Positions 26,501 to 33,121 of a stretch of 64,000 nt of DNA are shown here, piece by piece. The notes under the pieces were generated by a model that saw nothing but the letters and a program-made list of their open reading frames with translations, did not search any database and was not told the DNA's origin. The stretch comes from Pelagibius sp. (lineage in GTDB: Bacteria; Pseudomonadota; Alphaproteobacteria; Kiloniellales; Kiloniellaceae): NCBI RefSeq assembly GCF_028281305.1, contig NZ_JANQKD010000056.1, positions 1-64,000 on the forward strand, in the 5' to 3' direction. Both the position numbers and the translations under genes were made by a program. How positions within the stretch are numbered: the first letter of the stretch is position 1; each line of letters starts with the position of its first letter.

Positions 26501-27553
26501 GGCCGGACCCAACTTATCGAAGACGGCGTTGTCTATACTATCGCCCAGTTCTCCCAGGGGGCCGGAATCGTTGTGAACCCGAACACCGCCGGCGATATAG
26601 GTATGGAAATCCTCGACCTCGAAGTTGTAGGTTTTCCAGCCTTCGTGAACGTTTTGTTTGAAAACAGTGTTGCCATCGGACAGGGTTGACCGGGTGGCCG
26701 ACTGCTCGAACATCCCAGCGCTCTCTGCGCCGTAGCGCAGGAATTCGGCTTTTGTGGTCACAATCGAGCCGTCGGCATCGACGATCCGCGCCGTTCGACC
26801 GCCGAGGCGCAGAAGGTCGCCGATCTTGGTGAAGCCGCCGGTCTCATCCAGGAAGGCATGACCCGGAGTTACGTAGACGGCATCCCTGCCATCCGGAAAC
26901 TCCAGGCGGATGAATTCCTGCGTGACATTTTCGTACTTTCTGGCGACGCGCTTTGGCTGTACGGCGCCGCGTCCGGCAGCCGCGGCGGCATCAAAGCCGG
27001 CGACGATATCGCCGACGGCGATGTCACGGATCGCCCGCTGTTCCCCCGATGCCAGCAGGACCGCGGTCTCAGCGGAGAAGCATCGGTCATTGTGGTACCG
27101 CTCCCAACCACGCGTAAGCGACCCACCATTTCTGAGCATATCATCGAGGAAGCTATCGAGTGCGGCCGCAAACTGAGCAAGAACGCCGACCTTAAAGGTC
27201 ACTTCAAAGCCTGCCGAATACCCTTTGACTTTGGGCGTTGCTACTCCGCCCGTGATGTCAGCTTCCGAATTGATCTTTGCCTTAAGAGGGCCGCGGCGGA
27301 CCTCTACAGACACAACTCCGTCTTTGTCTACCCCAATGGGGCCAAAGCTCTGGTTTCCATCTTGATCAATGCTTACAGGTCCGGCGCTTATACTGAGCTT
27401 TGTATCGGACCCGATTTTCGAAGAGCCATCTGAGGAGCTGATTTCGCGTTTTAACTCTACGCCACGCCTGCTGTACGTCGCGTAAGCGCTTGCTTCGATA
27501 ACAGGTTCGTTAATGTGGCCGCCGAAGTGATCAAAGGAGGCGGAATTGCCCAT
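18410..27553 (-). CDS. Giant RTX protein with Hint domain, DxDxDG repeat array and DUF4214-like units
   Basis: 3047 residues in one intact frame. In order: an N-terminal region without Sec signal (1-157); a Hint/intein-like domain (158-328); a linker with amphipathic helices (330-465); a lead domain common in long RTX proteins (PIILNLDGGEIEIT...NGVLFYDPNGYDAIQ...FDKNSDGVFDASDPDF, about 465-650); about 25 Thr-rich units of ~50 residues, each centred on DxDxDG (about 660-1905); helical DUF4214-like units (about 2040-2280); and five RTX blocks (about 2340-3047). The C-terminus ends in EDILFV, a hydrophobic tail typical of type I secretion signals. GGAGAAG precedes the ATG. It is presumably a secreted, calcium-loaded adhesin or effector. 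No type I transporter gene is nearby. Exact function unknown. Confidence 0.9.
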   Translation of the reverse strand: MGNSASFDHFGGHINEPVIEASAYATYSRRGVELKREISSSDGSSKIGSDTKLSISAGPVSIDQDGNQSFGPIGVDKDGVVSVEVRRGPLKAKINSEADITGGVATPKVKGYSAGFEVTFKVGVLAQFAAALDSFLDDMLRNGGSLTRGWERYHNDRCFSAETAVLLASGEQRAIRDIAVGDIVAGFDAAAAAGRGAVQPKRVARKYENVTQEFIRLEFPDGRDAVYVTPGHAFLDETGGFTKIGDLLRLGGRTARIVDADGSIVTTKAEFLRYGAESAGMFEQSATRSTLSDGNTVFKQNVHEGWKTYNFEVEDFHTYIAGGVRVHNDSGPLGELGDSIDNAVFDKLGPAGDALGDLVNTGFHVAGEILSTAGRALGAIGAGLKTGFERFSEGDFLGGLGAIAGGFGNAIKEIAKGIVDIINEIGRGIEDFFESLSGKKDSNDPKEGEDGQDGSKPIILNLDGGEIEITALEESTHFAPAGDEGLLHKTAWAAAGNGVLFYDPNGYDAIQEKSQYIFTEWDPAADSDIEALASAFDKNSDGVFDASDPDFTDFKVMVTNADGSTTVMTLTELGIVSLNLDVDATSIELPDGSHITGQTTFTLADGTTGKMADTTLAVEAQGYDVEQVASTDAEGNTVVASTGYDAGGAVAFVITAVTSPDGSLSTRSFDDNGDGAVDRIQTVETTSDAQGVQTKTVTNYDGADQASAILIDQAVTTTSADGKDITIERDSTGGGWFDSREDRSENPDGSRSVTKDDLAPDGSVIRSTTQEVSADGLTRTTTIDRDGDGATDLVAAFDIDNQPNGVRVETETTSGDYGNLLSQTTTTENGDVKTIAYDSDGDGVAETVAVITTTGGAGEVTTSTHVVEDASGNTLSETVTTLSGDTLSKTIVSDINGDEAIDWTDTEVTVIDTEGNRETTTTRSSGDGTLLSNKVTTLGADKITAETRVDLDLDGIFGADEILRSVTVDDVTGEKTDVVYDRNANGSINAESTTTTDAAGLQSLTLTDSDNDNDIDLRVLKETLTAADGVVATTTTVSNGDNSLRSSTVEIVSADGLTVTTEHDRDGDTVLDRITVDTRAEEADGSTIRVVTDYAGDGVTKLSQITLLESADRRTTTEQIDKDGDGMVDVQTVTVTADDGSTTATETTYTPLGNIVGTAVVHASAAGDEVTTTVDANNDGVAEATEVVSIEFDNLGTTTTTTTNLNDDGSTRDTSVNTVNGNNTETTVEVDADGDSVFERITTTTATPDIDGSWTTVEDVRAQDTSLLGRTETWVSGDGQLRTVSEDRDGDAILDLETRTETVLEADGDTVTTTEVRDLQADALRSAKTVTQSGDGRSTIELTDSDGDGGFDRIVTTTLADNGTTTKEQSVFKANGDLSSRSRTEVDGKGLVSITKQDKDGDGVYETVIESVTELFSDGSQVETTNHSSENEAIWAKYTTITGPDGWTVTKMADLDNDGVIDQTTVITKSIAADGTETEHSLTTSVDGTTVSETTRTVNADKSSTLSVRSDGNPGYRLAEFTDTSGALVKEKTYLTTGGTQVGRETEMTSADDLRKTWTRTDEHGQVLWQRDETTSVAEDGSTLVEIQHGKGHNGAESLGAEKREISDDGFTIISQRDYDKNGNFEIKTTDTTVFETNGEVVRTLVTQDASNQTLSETTTTTSGNGLVVTTEQDFDGDGDIDKSDVLTQSAAGGSVRQLESYGPGNSLLRAETITLSDDGLTKQHDIDEDGDTFVDRVKIVETDAIGGVTTTLQNLNADGSLDTEVVISKSANGMNVSYAIDLDGNGVTDITRSHEAVFDNNGNRITTSTESYDTGVVGYERVTTASADGLTVNATLDTDGDGVIDGNASWQKTLMEDGSTEVLEKIEYSDGDLASKTETVVSADGQRLETRSDYDGNGYDDSTEEKVTAADGSVTATEKFFDESGVLEKTWTTETSADGLVTTVSDGSVTQVMTRSAIDPENSYTWYNGVENTNSPYNSVLNHYTFLSGWNHLVATHHYDPASGLVNWRVEIKHWKATEKNDGSGSFDYDYQTLTYEHHLDSATIARLKSEAADLFDVALDRALSTEEEERVALYIVDGELDKEALAEMFTLDGSTKYGSLGEFYTRYGDMSGAQFVHQMYLNGLGRAPSLSELDEKLTALADGSLTRSGLIIELAESAEHAIVGNTQMLTNNLDLLKTEAVFERSLDEAYVKGIIQDLFDTIYDRDATTHELEVYAERLLGGTESVADLAQELMGQDRDIQGVSSSSLKGLSGAALVDQVFLNAFGVLPTAEQQALWVESLVVGSGPPTPYLNSDYVTVWIPAAKFTAAEFVAAVAQSVEKQAAGNGHVENPAPVVNIIDGDAGANSISGTNGQDFIQGMDGNDSINAGKGSDVIVGGLGNDSMIGSAGNDIYEWQVGDGNDTIYDGQNTTDVDRLRLLDVTSDNVTLTQLSESTDLLITIVSSGEMLTIQQQKYGAKNRGIEEIEFADGEVWDEEKIIKEAKLQGSAGDDALVATDFADVILGNEGNDTLDGNKGDDTLEGGLGADLLRGDAGSDTYVWQQGDGNDTINETVVDPSSQDVLRLLDVTSDQVELTQLAGQTHIFVNVLPSGEIITVDEAKYSQVNNLGVEKIEFANGEIWDLEKILAETKLKGDAGDNALSGTNLVDVILGGEGNDTLDGNKGDDTIEGGIGVDLLRGDAGSDTYIWKLGDGNDTINETVSDSGSQDVLHLLDVASDQVELTQLSHQTHIYVNILPSGEVITIDEGKHSQTGNWGVESIVFSDGVVWDLTDINANTLLQGDAGDNLLSGSNSSDFVVGHDGDDTLWGWSGDDTLDGGLGDDVLQGRSGFDVYLWRLGDGNDLIDNPQNTGKGDTLRLEDLMSTDMMFSKVGYNLQVAAYDTGEFVTVKNHFYPNGKYKLGFVEFADGLIWDATEMAANLATTGDAAANDLAGTGTANKIYGFEGDDTITALDGDDLLVGGLDDDLLIGGAGADIFRFQQGDGQDTISDFEDGTDLIQLRDTGLTFAELTIEQVGNDAVINYGAGSSITVSGVDSALLTQEDILFV
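20700..21430 (-). other. DUF4214-like helical units within the RTX protein
   Basis: The segment AQFVHQMYLNGLGRAPSLSELDEKLTALADGSLTRSGLIIELAESAE fits the DUF4214 pattern (FVxxxYxxxLgRxP...L.G.sR..li..l..S.E). Three weaker units flank it (DLFDVALDRALSTEEEERV, IIQDLFDTIYDRDATTHELEVYAERLL, LVDQVFLNAFGVLPTAEQQALWVESL). DUF4214 occurs in many secreted proteins; its role is unclear. Confidence 0.7.
21835..25560 (-). repeat. Tandem array of about 25 DxDxDG units
   Basis: From Asp670 to about residue 1905 the sequence repeats a unit of about 50 residues: Thr/Ser-rich strands, a SADGL-type turn, then a calcium-loop core such as DRDGDGATD, DKDGDGMVD or DTDGDGVID. About 21 cores are clear and several are degenerate (for example DYAGDGVTK and SDGNPGY). 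The cores match EF-hand/dockerin-like loops lacking the flanking helices. Confidence 0.85.
26570..27082 (-). other. Hint (intein-like/PT-HINT) domain within the RTX protein
   Basis: The domain starts at Cys158 (CFSAETAV, block A) and continues with DIAVGDIVAGFD. It has the TPGH block B motif (His232) and closes with YNFEVEDFHTYIAGGVRVHN, ending in His327-Asn328. The next residue is Asp, not Cys/Ser/Thr, so the layout is that of a self-cleaving bacterial intein-like domain rather than a splicing intein. Confidence 0.85.
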
Positions 27554-28195
27554 CTCGTGCTTCTCCTCATGCAGGTCTGATACGCCGCAGGAGCGCTCGG
27601 GCCGGTTGGCCGGGCCTTTGCTCTCAAAGTCGCTGCGGGCGATGCTTCAAAGTGCTGCGGTGAAGCACTGTCAGGTGTGGTTGGTTACCTCATCTACTTC
27701 CTGGGGAGCCTCTGTGCCCGGACGGCGCAGGGCCAGCCTGAATAGCTGCCTGTCGGCAGCCGGCCTTGTATTGTACGTTCTTGCTGTCAGGGGTCCGGGC
27801 GATTCCCGGTCCGCTTCGGATGCTGGTCTGCCCTGCAGCGCGCAGCCGTAAAGCGGATCAGCGTGCAGGTCTTTGCTTTGCTGGAAGCTGTAGGCGGCCT
27901 GCCGTAGAGGCCTTGGCCGCGCCGGGCGGGATCGTCAGTCATCTTCTTCCCCCATGAAGACGATGGGATGGCTCACAGGCGCTGATGCGCGCCTTTATCC
28001 ACCCCGTTACCGATGTTTCCCACGACTCGGAGTCTCACCGAGAGCGCATATGAGTACAAGAGAATTCTCTGCATAGCGGTATTCGAATTCTGCTGATGCG
28101 CTGCGGTGTGCCCACAAGCTGTCGGAGACCATCGACCGTGGAATGGCGGCGCAGTGCCGGAGGCATCGCCCGGTCTCCGCTAGGTCCCCGGACTC
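27554..28195. other. 642-bp intergenic region, no gene recognised
   Basis: It lies between the RTX start and the ROK gene stop. It must hold the RTX promoter. Inverted repeats include CGGAGACC/GGTCTCCG (28123-28130 and 28172-28179) and a GAATTC-rich patch near 28060-28092. Open stretches exist on both strands, but none has a start with a ribosome-binding site and a recognisable product. Confidence 0.5.
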
Positions 28196-29398
28196 TTAGG
28201 CGGCGGTTTTCTTCACCAGCAGGTTCTGGTCCGGGGAGAACTGGCGGATCAGTGGCAGGATCGCGGCGCCGCAGACCCGCGCCCGGGGACCCACGTTGCC
28301 CCGGCGGATCTCCAGCGGACTGGTGCCGGTGAGATCGATCCCCGTCAGCGCCGCCCGGACGTCGGCGACAAAGGTTTCGACCTCCTCGCCGTGCAGCATG
28401 GCGTCGATGACGACGCCCTCGAAGTCGATGATACTGATGGCCGCTGCGATCGCCTGGGCGATGGGCGGCGCTGCGCTGCGCCGCCACTGGGCGAAAGCCT
28501 CGGCGGCGCGGGGGTCGCGGACCAGATCGGCGATCATGGCGTCGCCGCTCACGCCTGCCTTGCGGACCTCGTCCGTCAGGCGAAACAGCGAGCCCTGGCG
28601 GATGAGTTGCTCGAGATGGCCGTCCGGGGCGGCGACGGGGATGGAGCCGATCGCCCCCGCGTTGCGCCGCGTGCCCTCGAAGAGGCGCCCGTCGATCACC
28701 ACACCGCCGCCGACGAAGGTACCGACGTAGATGTAGAGCGCTGACGAAAAGGTGAGGGCGCCGCCCAGGGTCATCTCCGCGGCACAGGCCGCCGTGGCGT
28801 CGTTGTGCACCTCGACCGGCAGGCCGGTCAGCTCGGCGATGGTTGCAGCGATGTCGACCTTGTCCCAGTCAGCCAGTTCGCTGGGGTCGAGCCCCATGAC
28901 GTCGGTCCAGGCCGAAAGCTGGCCGGGCATGGCGACGCCGACGCCGACGATGCGGCCGCGCAGCGTCTCCTCCAGGCCGTCCAGCAGGCCGGCCAGTTCG
29001 CGCCGCAACAGCGCGGTGACCTCGACCTGGCGCGGCGCGGGGTAGGGGAACTGCCGGTACTGCACCGCCTGGCCGTGGAAATCCACCAGCATCAGTTCCA
29101 GGCTGCGGCGCCCGATCTTCACACCGAGCGAGAGCACGCCCCGGGCGTTCAGGGCGATGGGGGTATGGGGCTGGCCGACCTTGCCGCGCACCTTCTTTTC
29201 CTTGCGGACCAGGCCTTCCTTCAGAAGGGTGTTGACGATGACCGAGACGGCCTGAGCGCTGAGGCCGGTGTGGCGGGCGATCTCGGCTTTCGGCAGGGCT
29301 CCGGCCTGGCGGATCAGATCCAGGATCATCCGCTTGTTGTAGGCCCTGAGGCCGACCTGATCGCCGCCGCCGCGGACCTGAAAGTCACCCTCGCTCAT
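28196..29398 (-). CDS. frcR: ROK-family transcriptional repressor of the fructose operon
   Basis: 400 residues. Residues about 18-75 form a MarR-like winged helix (YNKRMILDLIRQAGALPKAEIARHTGLSAQAVSVIVNTLLKEGLV). Residues about 85-380 are the ROK sugar-binding/kinase fold (GVGVAMPGQLSAWTDVMG, EVHNDATAACAAEM, YIYVGTFVGGGVVIDGRLF). The cysteine zinc motif of ROK kinases is missing, which is common in ROK repressors. It is divergent from frcBCA and a PfkB kinase, the order seen for the rhizobial Frc fructose system. Two AT-rich palindromes in the divergent region are likely binding sites. The symbol rests on context and family. Confidence 0.85.
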   Translation of the reverse strand: MSEGDFQVRGGGDQVGLRAYNKRMILDLIRQAGALPKAEIARHTGLSAQAVSVIVNTLLKEGLVRKEKKVRGKVGQPHTPIALNARGVLSLGVKIGRRSLELMLVDFHGQAVQYRQFPYPAPRQVEVTALLRRELAGLLDGLEETLRGRIVGVGVAMPGQLSAWTDVMGLDPSELADWDKVDIAATIAELTGLPVEVHNDATAACAAEMTLGGALTFSSALYIYVGTFVGGGVVIDGRLFEGTRRNAGAIGSIPVAAPDGHLEQLIRQGSLFRLTDEVRKAGVSGDAMIADLVRDPRAAEAFAQWRRSAAPPIAQAIAAAISIIDFEGVVIDAMLHGEEVETFVADVRAALTGIDLTGTSPLEIRRGNVGPRARVCGAAILPLIRQFSPDQNLLVKKTAA

Positions 29399-29500
29399 GA
29401 TGGTCGTCGCGCCTTGGCTGCCGCCGGGAAATCGCTGGCCCGCGCGCTTCCTGGCCCACGGACTGCCGCGACAGAATGCGGCTTTCCCCTGCGCGGAGCA

Positions 29501-29524
29501 AATAATTCTTATTGATTTATTATT
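29501..29524. promoter_or_regulatory. Operator-like inverted repeat, ROK side
   Basis: AATAAT (29501-29506) mirrors ATTATT (29519-29524) inside a short AT-rich island in GC-rich DNA, about 100 bp upstream of the ROK gene start. Probably an autoregulatory site for the ROK repressor. Confidence 0.55.
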
Positions 29525-29586
29525 ATCGGACTTTGCAACCCTGGGGCTTCCCCGCCCCTGCAGCGTGCTTCGGCGCAGCCTTGAGA

Positions 29587-29617
29587 CAATAAAAAACTCA
29601 ATGTGATTTATTTATTG
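29587..29617. promoter_or_regulatory. Operator-like inverted repeat overlapping the frcB -35 box
   Basis: CAATAAA (29587-29593) mirrors TTTATTG (29611-29617). The right arm runs into the TTGACA -35 hexamer, so repressor binding would block the frcB promoter. Arm composition resembles the other AT-rich palindrome at 29501-29524. Confidence 0.6.
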
Positions 29618-29643
29618 ACAGGCGCCGGGACGGGCGGTTAAAT
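29615..29643 (+). promoter_or_regulatory. Sigma-70 type promoter of frcB
   Basis: TTGACA (29615-29620), a 17-bp spacer, then TTAAAT (29638-29643). This is a near-consensus housekeeping promoter about 110 bp upstream of frcB. Confidence 0.7.
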
Positions 29644-29750
29644 CGGACCATAAGGAGCACGCCGCGTCCATCCGGCCGGCCCCAAGGAAGCTCCGAACCA
29701 ACAAGGTCCAAACACTCTTTGGCCAAACGCTCTTAGGGAGGAGCTCTATC

Positions 29751-30788
29751 ATGAAGTCCGCCATGAAGTATGGTGTCATCGGAACGATCACGGCTGCCAG
29801 CCTGATGGCCCTGGTCGGCCTGTCGGCGCCGGCCCAGGCCGACGACGTCATTATCGGTCTCATCACCAAGACCAACACCAACCCCTTCTTTGTGAAGATG
29901 CGTGAAGGCGCCGAGGCCAAGGCCGGCGAACTGGGGGCCGAGCTGCGCACCTTTGCCGGCAAGTACGACGGCGACAACGCGGCGCAGATCGAGGCCATCG
30001 AAAGCCTGGTCGCCGCCGGCGCCAAGGGCATTCTGATCACCCCCTCCGATCCGGCGGGGCTCGCCGACACCGTGCGCCGCGCGCGCGAGGCCGGGGTGCT
30101 GGTCATCGCCCTCGACACGCCCTTCGATCCGCCGGAGACCGCCGATGCGACCTTCGCCACCGACAATTTCCGCGCCGGCGAACTGATCGGCCAGTGGGCC
30201 GCTGCAAAGATGGGCGACACGGCCGAGGCCAAGATTGCCACCCTGGATCTCTCGGAGGCGCACATCACCGTGGACGTGCTGCGCAACCAGGGATTCCTCA
30301 AAGGCTTCGGTGTCGATACGAAGAACATCAACAAGATGTACGACGAGGACGATCCGCGCCTGGTCGGCGGCGACTCCACCCGGGGCTCCGAGGAAGGCGG
30401 GCGCACCGCCATCGAGAACCTGATGCAGAAAGACCCGGGCATCAACGTCATCCACACCATCAACGAGCCGGCCGCCGCCGGCGCTTATGAAGGTCTCAAG
30501 TCCTTCGGCATGGCCGGCAAGGTGCTGATCGTCTCGGTCGATGGCGGCTGCCCCGGTGTGCAGAACGTCAAGGAAGGCATCATCGGTGCGACCTCCATGC
30601 AGTTCCCGTTGCGCATGGCCTCGCTCGGCGTCGAAGCGGTGGTGGAGTTCGCCAAGTCCGGCAAGAAGCCGGAGAACACCGCGGGCCTGAACTTCTTCGA
30701 CACCGGGGTCGAGCTGGTGACCGACGAGCCGGTCGACGGCCTTCCCTCGATTTCCTCGGAAGAAGCGCTGGCTAAGTGCTGGGGTTGA
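29751..30788 (+). CDS. frcB: Sugar ABC transporter substrate-binding protein, FrcB type (fructose)
   Basis: 345 residues. The signal peptide is about 1-30, ending SAPAQA. The mature part is a ribose/fructose-type periplasmic-binding fold: [25 protein letters not shown], then [49 protein letters not shown] and [24 protein letters not shown]. This sequence style matches FrcB-type fructose-binding proteins. GGAGGAG precedes the ATG. It is the first gene of the frc operon behind a repressor-controlled promoter; import of fructose and similar ketoses or pentoses is likely. Confidence 0.88.
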   Translation: MKSAMKYGVIGTITAASLMALVGLSAPAQADDVIIGLITKTNTNPFFVKMREGAEAKAGELGAELRTFAGKYDGDNAAQIEAIESLVAAGAKGILITPSDPAGLADTVRRAREAGVLVIALDTPFDPPETADATFATDNFRAGELIGQWAAAKMGDTAEAKIATLDLSEAHITVDVLRNQGFLKGFGVDTKNINKMYDEDDPRLVGGDSTRGSEEGGRTAIENLMQKDPGINVIHTINEPAAAGAYEGLKSFGMAGKVLIVSVDGGCPGVQNVKEGIIGATSMQFPLRMASLGVEAVVEFAKSGKKPENTAGLNFFDTGVELVTDEPVDGLPSISSEEALAKCWG

Positions 30789-30802
30789 GGCGCCCTTAAG
30801 GC

Positions 30803-30863
30803 TTCCCCCGCGCCAAAGCGCGGAGGGATGGGAGGGCCGCGGCCCCAGGTGCCGCGCCCTCCC
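30803..30863 (+). other. Two adjacent hairpins between frcB and frcC
   Basis: The first hairpin pairs CCGCGC (30808-30813) with GCGCGG (30818-30823), extended outward. The second pairs 30830-30843 with 30851-30863 (about 13 bp with one bulge). Such structures usually raise expression of the binding-protein gene over the downstream genes. Confidence 0.6.
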
Positions 30864-30934
30864 GGAAACCGCAAATCCATCGCCCAGACGTTGGGCCCGG
30901 GGAACCGGACCCTCTAATCGGGGAGGAAACCGCT

Positions 30935-32155
30935 ATGGCCGATGATCAGGCCGCGCCGCGGGGGCCGCAGGACTTTGAGAAGGTCCTCGATAAGAGCGCA
31001 GCGGAGGTCGCATCCTTTGACGTGCGCGACAAGTCTGCGTTCGCGCGCTTCCATTACTTCCTGCACGCCAACCCAACCGCCGCGCCGGTCGTGGTTTTGA
31101 TGGTGAGCTGCATCGTCTTTGGCGTTATTGCCAACAACTTCTTTTCAGCCTTCAACCTGTCGCTGATCATTCAGCAGGTGACGATCATCGGCATCCTGGG
31201 CGCGGCCCAGACGCTGGTGATTCTCACCGCCGGCATCGACCTCAGCGTCGCCGCGGTGATGGTGCTCAGCTACATGGTGATGGCGCGCCTTGCGGTGCAG
31301 GGCGATGTTCCCTCGCTGCTCGCCGTGATCATCGGTCTTGCCGTCGGTCTTGCCTGCGGGCTTCTCAACGGCAGCCTGGTCACCCGCACCCGCCTGCTGC
31401 CGGTGGCCGTGGCGGTGCTGAGCTGGGTGCTGCTCTACAGCTTTGGTCTGCCGCTGATCTATATCGTGCCGATCGGCATGATCGCGGCCCTGGCCGTTGG
31501 CTGGTTCAGTCTCGGCCCGGCGCTGGAAGTACGCCTGCCGCCCTTTATCGTCACCCTCGGCGCCTGGTCGATCTTCTTTGCCCTGAACCTCTGGTATTCG
31601 GAATCGGAGACCATCCGCAGCCAGGACATCGACGCCGCCGCGCCGTTGCTGAAGGTCTTCGGACTGCGCGTGGAAATCCTGGGGGCGCAGTTCACCCTCG
31701 GCTCTTTTCTGATGATCGGAATCTTCACCGTTCTTTGGTATGCCCTCACTTGGACTGCCTGGGGGCGCGCCGTTTATGCCGTCGGCGACGACAAGGAGGC
31801 CGCCGAGCTGTCCGGCATCCGCACCGACCGGGTCCTGCTGTCGGTCTATGGCGTTGCCGGCCTGCTCTGCGCCATCGGCGGCTGGGCCGCCATCGGGCGC
31901 GTCGGCTCCGCCTCGCCGCAGTCGTTCTACGAGGCCAACCTGGATGCCATCACGGCGGTGGTGATCGGCGGCACCTCGCTGTTCGGCGGCAGGGGGGCGA
32001 TCTTCGGTACGCTCTTCGGCGCACTCATCGTCGGTGTGTTCCGCTCCGGCCTCAAGCTGGGCGGTGTCGACGTGCTCTGGCAGACCTTTGCCGTGGGCCT
32101 GCTGATCATCGTCGCCGTTGCCATGGACCAGTGGATCAGGAGGGTCAGCGCATGA
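30935..32155 (+). CDS. frcC: Sugar ABC transporter permease, FrcC type
   Basis: 406 residues with a ~50-residue soluble N-terminus and 8-10 membrane helices of the RbsC/BPD_transp_2 family. ILGAAQTLVILTAGIDLSVAAVMVLSYMV is the family hallmark, and GRAVYAVGDDKEAAELSGI is the conserved cytoplasmic loop that meets the ATPase. GGGGAGG precedes the ATG. The TGA overlaps the ATG of frcA (ATGA), so the two are translationally coupled. Confidence 0.92.
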   Translation: MADDQAAPRGPQDFEKVLDKSAAEVASFDVRDKSAFARFHYFLHANPTAAPVVVLMVSCIVFGVIANNFFSAFNLSLIIQQVTIIGILGAAQTLVILTAGIDLSVAAVMVLSYMVMARLAVQGDVPSLLAVIIGLAVGLACGLLNGSLVTRTRLLPVAVAVLSWVLLYSFGLPLIYIVPIGMIAALAVGWFSLGPALEVRLPPFIVTLGAWSIFFALNLWYSESETIRSQDIDAAAPLLKVFGLRVEILGAQFTLGSFLMIGIFTVLWYALTWTAWGRAVYAVGDDKEAAELSGIRTDRVLLSVYGVAGLLCAIGGWAAIGRVGSASPQSFYEANLDAITAVVIGGTSLFGGRGAIFGTLFGALIVGVFRSGLKLGGVDVLWQTFAVGLLIIVAVAMDQWIRRVSA

Positions 32156-32952
32156 GCCCGAAGCCCGTCATGACCGGCCGCGGCCTGACCAAGCGCTATG
32201 GCCGCGTCACCGCGATGGATCGCGCCGACTTCGAGCTCTTTCCCGGCGAGGTCCTGGCCATCATCGGCGACAACGGCGCCGGTAAGTCGACCCTCGTCAA
32301 GGCGCTCTGCGGCGCCGTGCAGGTCGACGAGGGGGAGATCAGGCTGGATGGCGAGCCGGTCAACTTCGCCTCGCCGATGGACGCGCGCGACGCCGGCATA
32401 GAAACCGTCTACCAGAATCTGGCGCTTTCGCCGGCGTTGTCGATCGCCGACAACATGTTTCTCGGCCGCGAGCTCTACAAGGACGGCATCGCCGGCTCGC
32501 TGTTCCGGATGCTCGACAAGAAGCGCATGCGCGACTTCGCGCGGGAGAAGCTGACCGAGCTCGGGCTGATGACGGTGCAGTCCATCACCCAGACCGTCGA
32601 GACCCTTTCGGGCGGCCAGCGCCAGGGCGTGGCGGTGGCCCGCGCCGCCGCCTTTGCGACCAAGTTCGTCATCATGGACGAGCCGACCGCGGCCCTCGGC
32701 GTCAAGGAGAGCCGCCGCGTGCTCGAGCTGATTCAGGACGTCAGGGCCCGCGGCATGCCGATCGTTCTGATCTCCCACAACATGCCGCATGTTTTCGAGG
32801 TGGCCGACCGCATTCATATTCACCGGCTCAGCCGGCGTCATGCCGTGATCCGGCCGCAGGATTTCTCCATGTCCGATGCCGTGGCGATCATGACCGGCGC
32901 CATGGAGCCGCCGGACGACATCGCCCTGCCGGAGGGCGCAGTCTTGAACTGA
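32152..32952 (+). CDS. frcA: Sugar ABC transporter ATP-binding protein, FrcA type
   Basis: 266 residues, a single ABC domain as in FrcA (unlike the two-domain RbsA/XylG). Walker A is GDNGAGKST, signature LSGGQRQGVAVARA, Walker B FVIMDEPTAALG, and the switch region LISHNMPHVFEVADRIHI. The start is the ATG at 32152 overlapping the frcC stop; a longer open frame extends back through frcC and is discarded. Confidence 0.92.
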   Translation: MSPKPVMTGRGLTKRYGRVTAMDRADFELFPGEVLAIIGDNGAGKSTLVKALCGAVQVDEGEIRLDGEPVNFASPMDARDAGIETVYQNLALSPALSIADNMFLGRELYKDGIAGSLFRMLDKKRMRDFAREKLTELGLMTVQSITQTVETLSGGQRQGVAVARAAAFATKFVIMDEPTAALGVKESRRVLELIQDVRARGMPIVLISHNMPHVFEVADRIHIHRLSRRHAVIRPQDFSMSDAVAIMTGAMEPPDDIALPEGAVLN

Positions 32953-33121
32953 GTTGGTGAACTAGGACAGTGACTTGAAATGAACGATCTCCCTGGGGCG
33001 GCCGGATCAGACACGGCCGCCAACCTTGTGGGGTGCGAAGTCAGGCGACGGGGACCCGCCGCTTCGCGCCCCTCTTCCTTGGTTCTGTAGCTGCGACTCC
33101 CTAACTGCGGATTTTTGACGG

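Noticed and set aside
26570-27082. Splicing intein
   Set aside because: The residue after the terminal Asn is Asp, no homing endonuclease is present, and the flanks do not form a known host protein split.
27583-27750. Open stretch upstream of the RTX gene that would encode a peptide with a hydrophobic segment (GVVGYLIYFLG)
   Set aside because: It has no ATG, GTG or TTG with a ribosome-binding site near its beginning, and its length of about 55 codons is expected by chance at this GC content.
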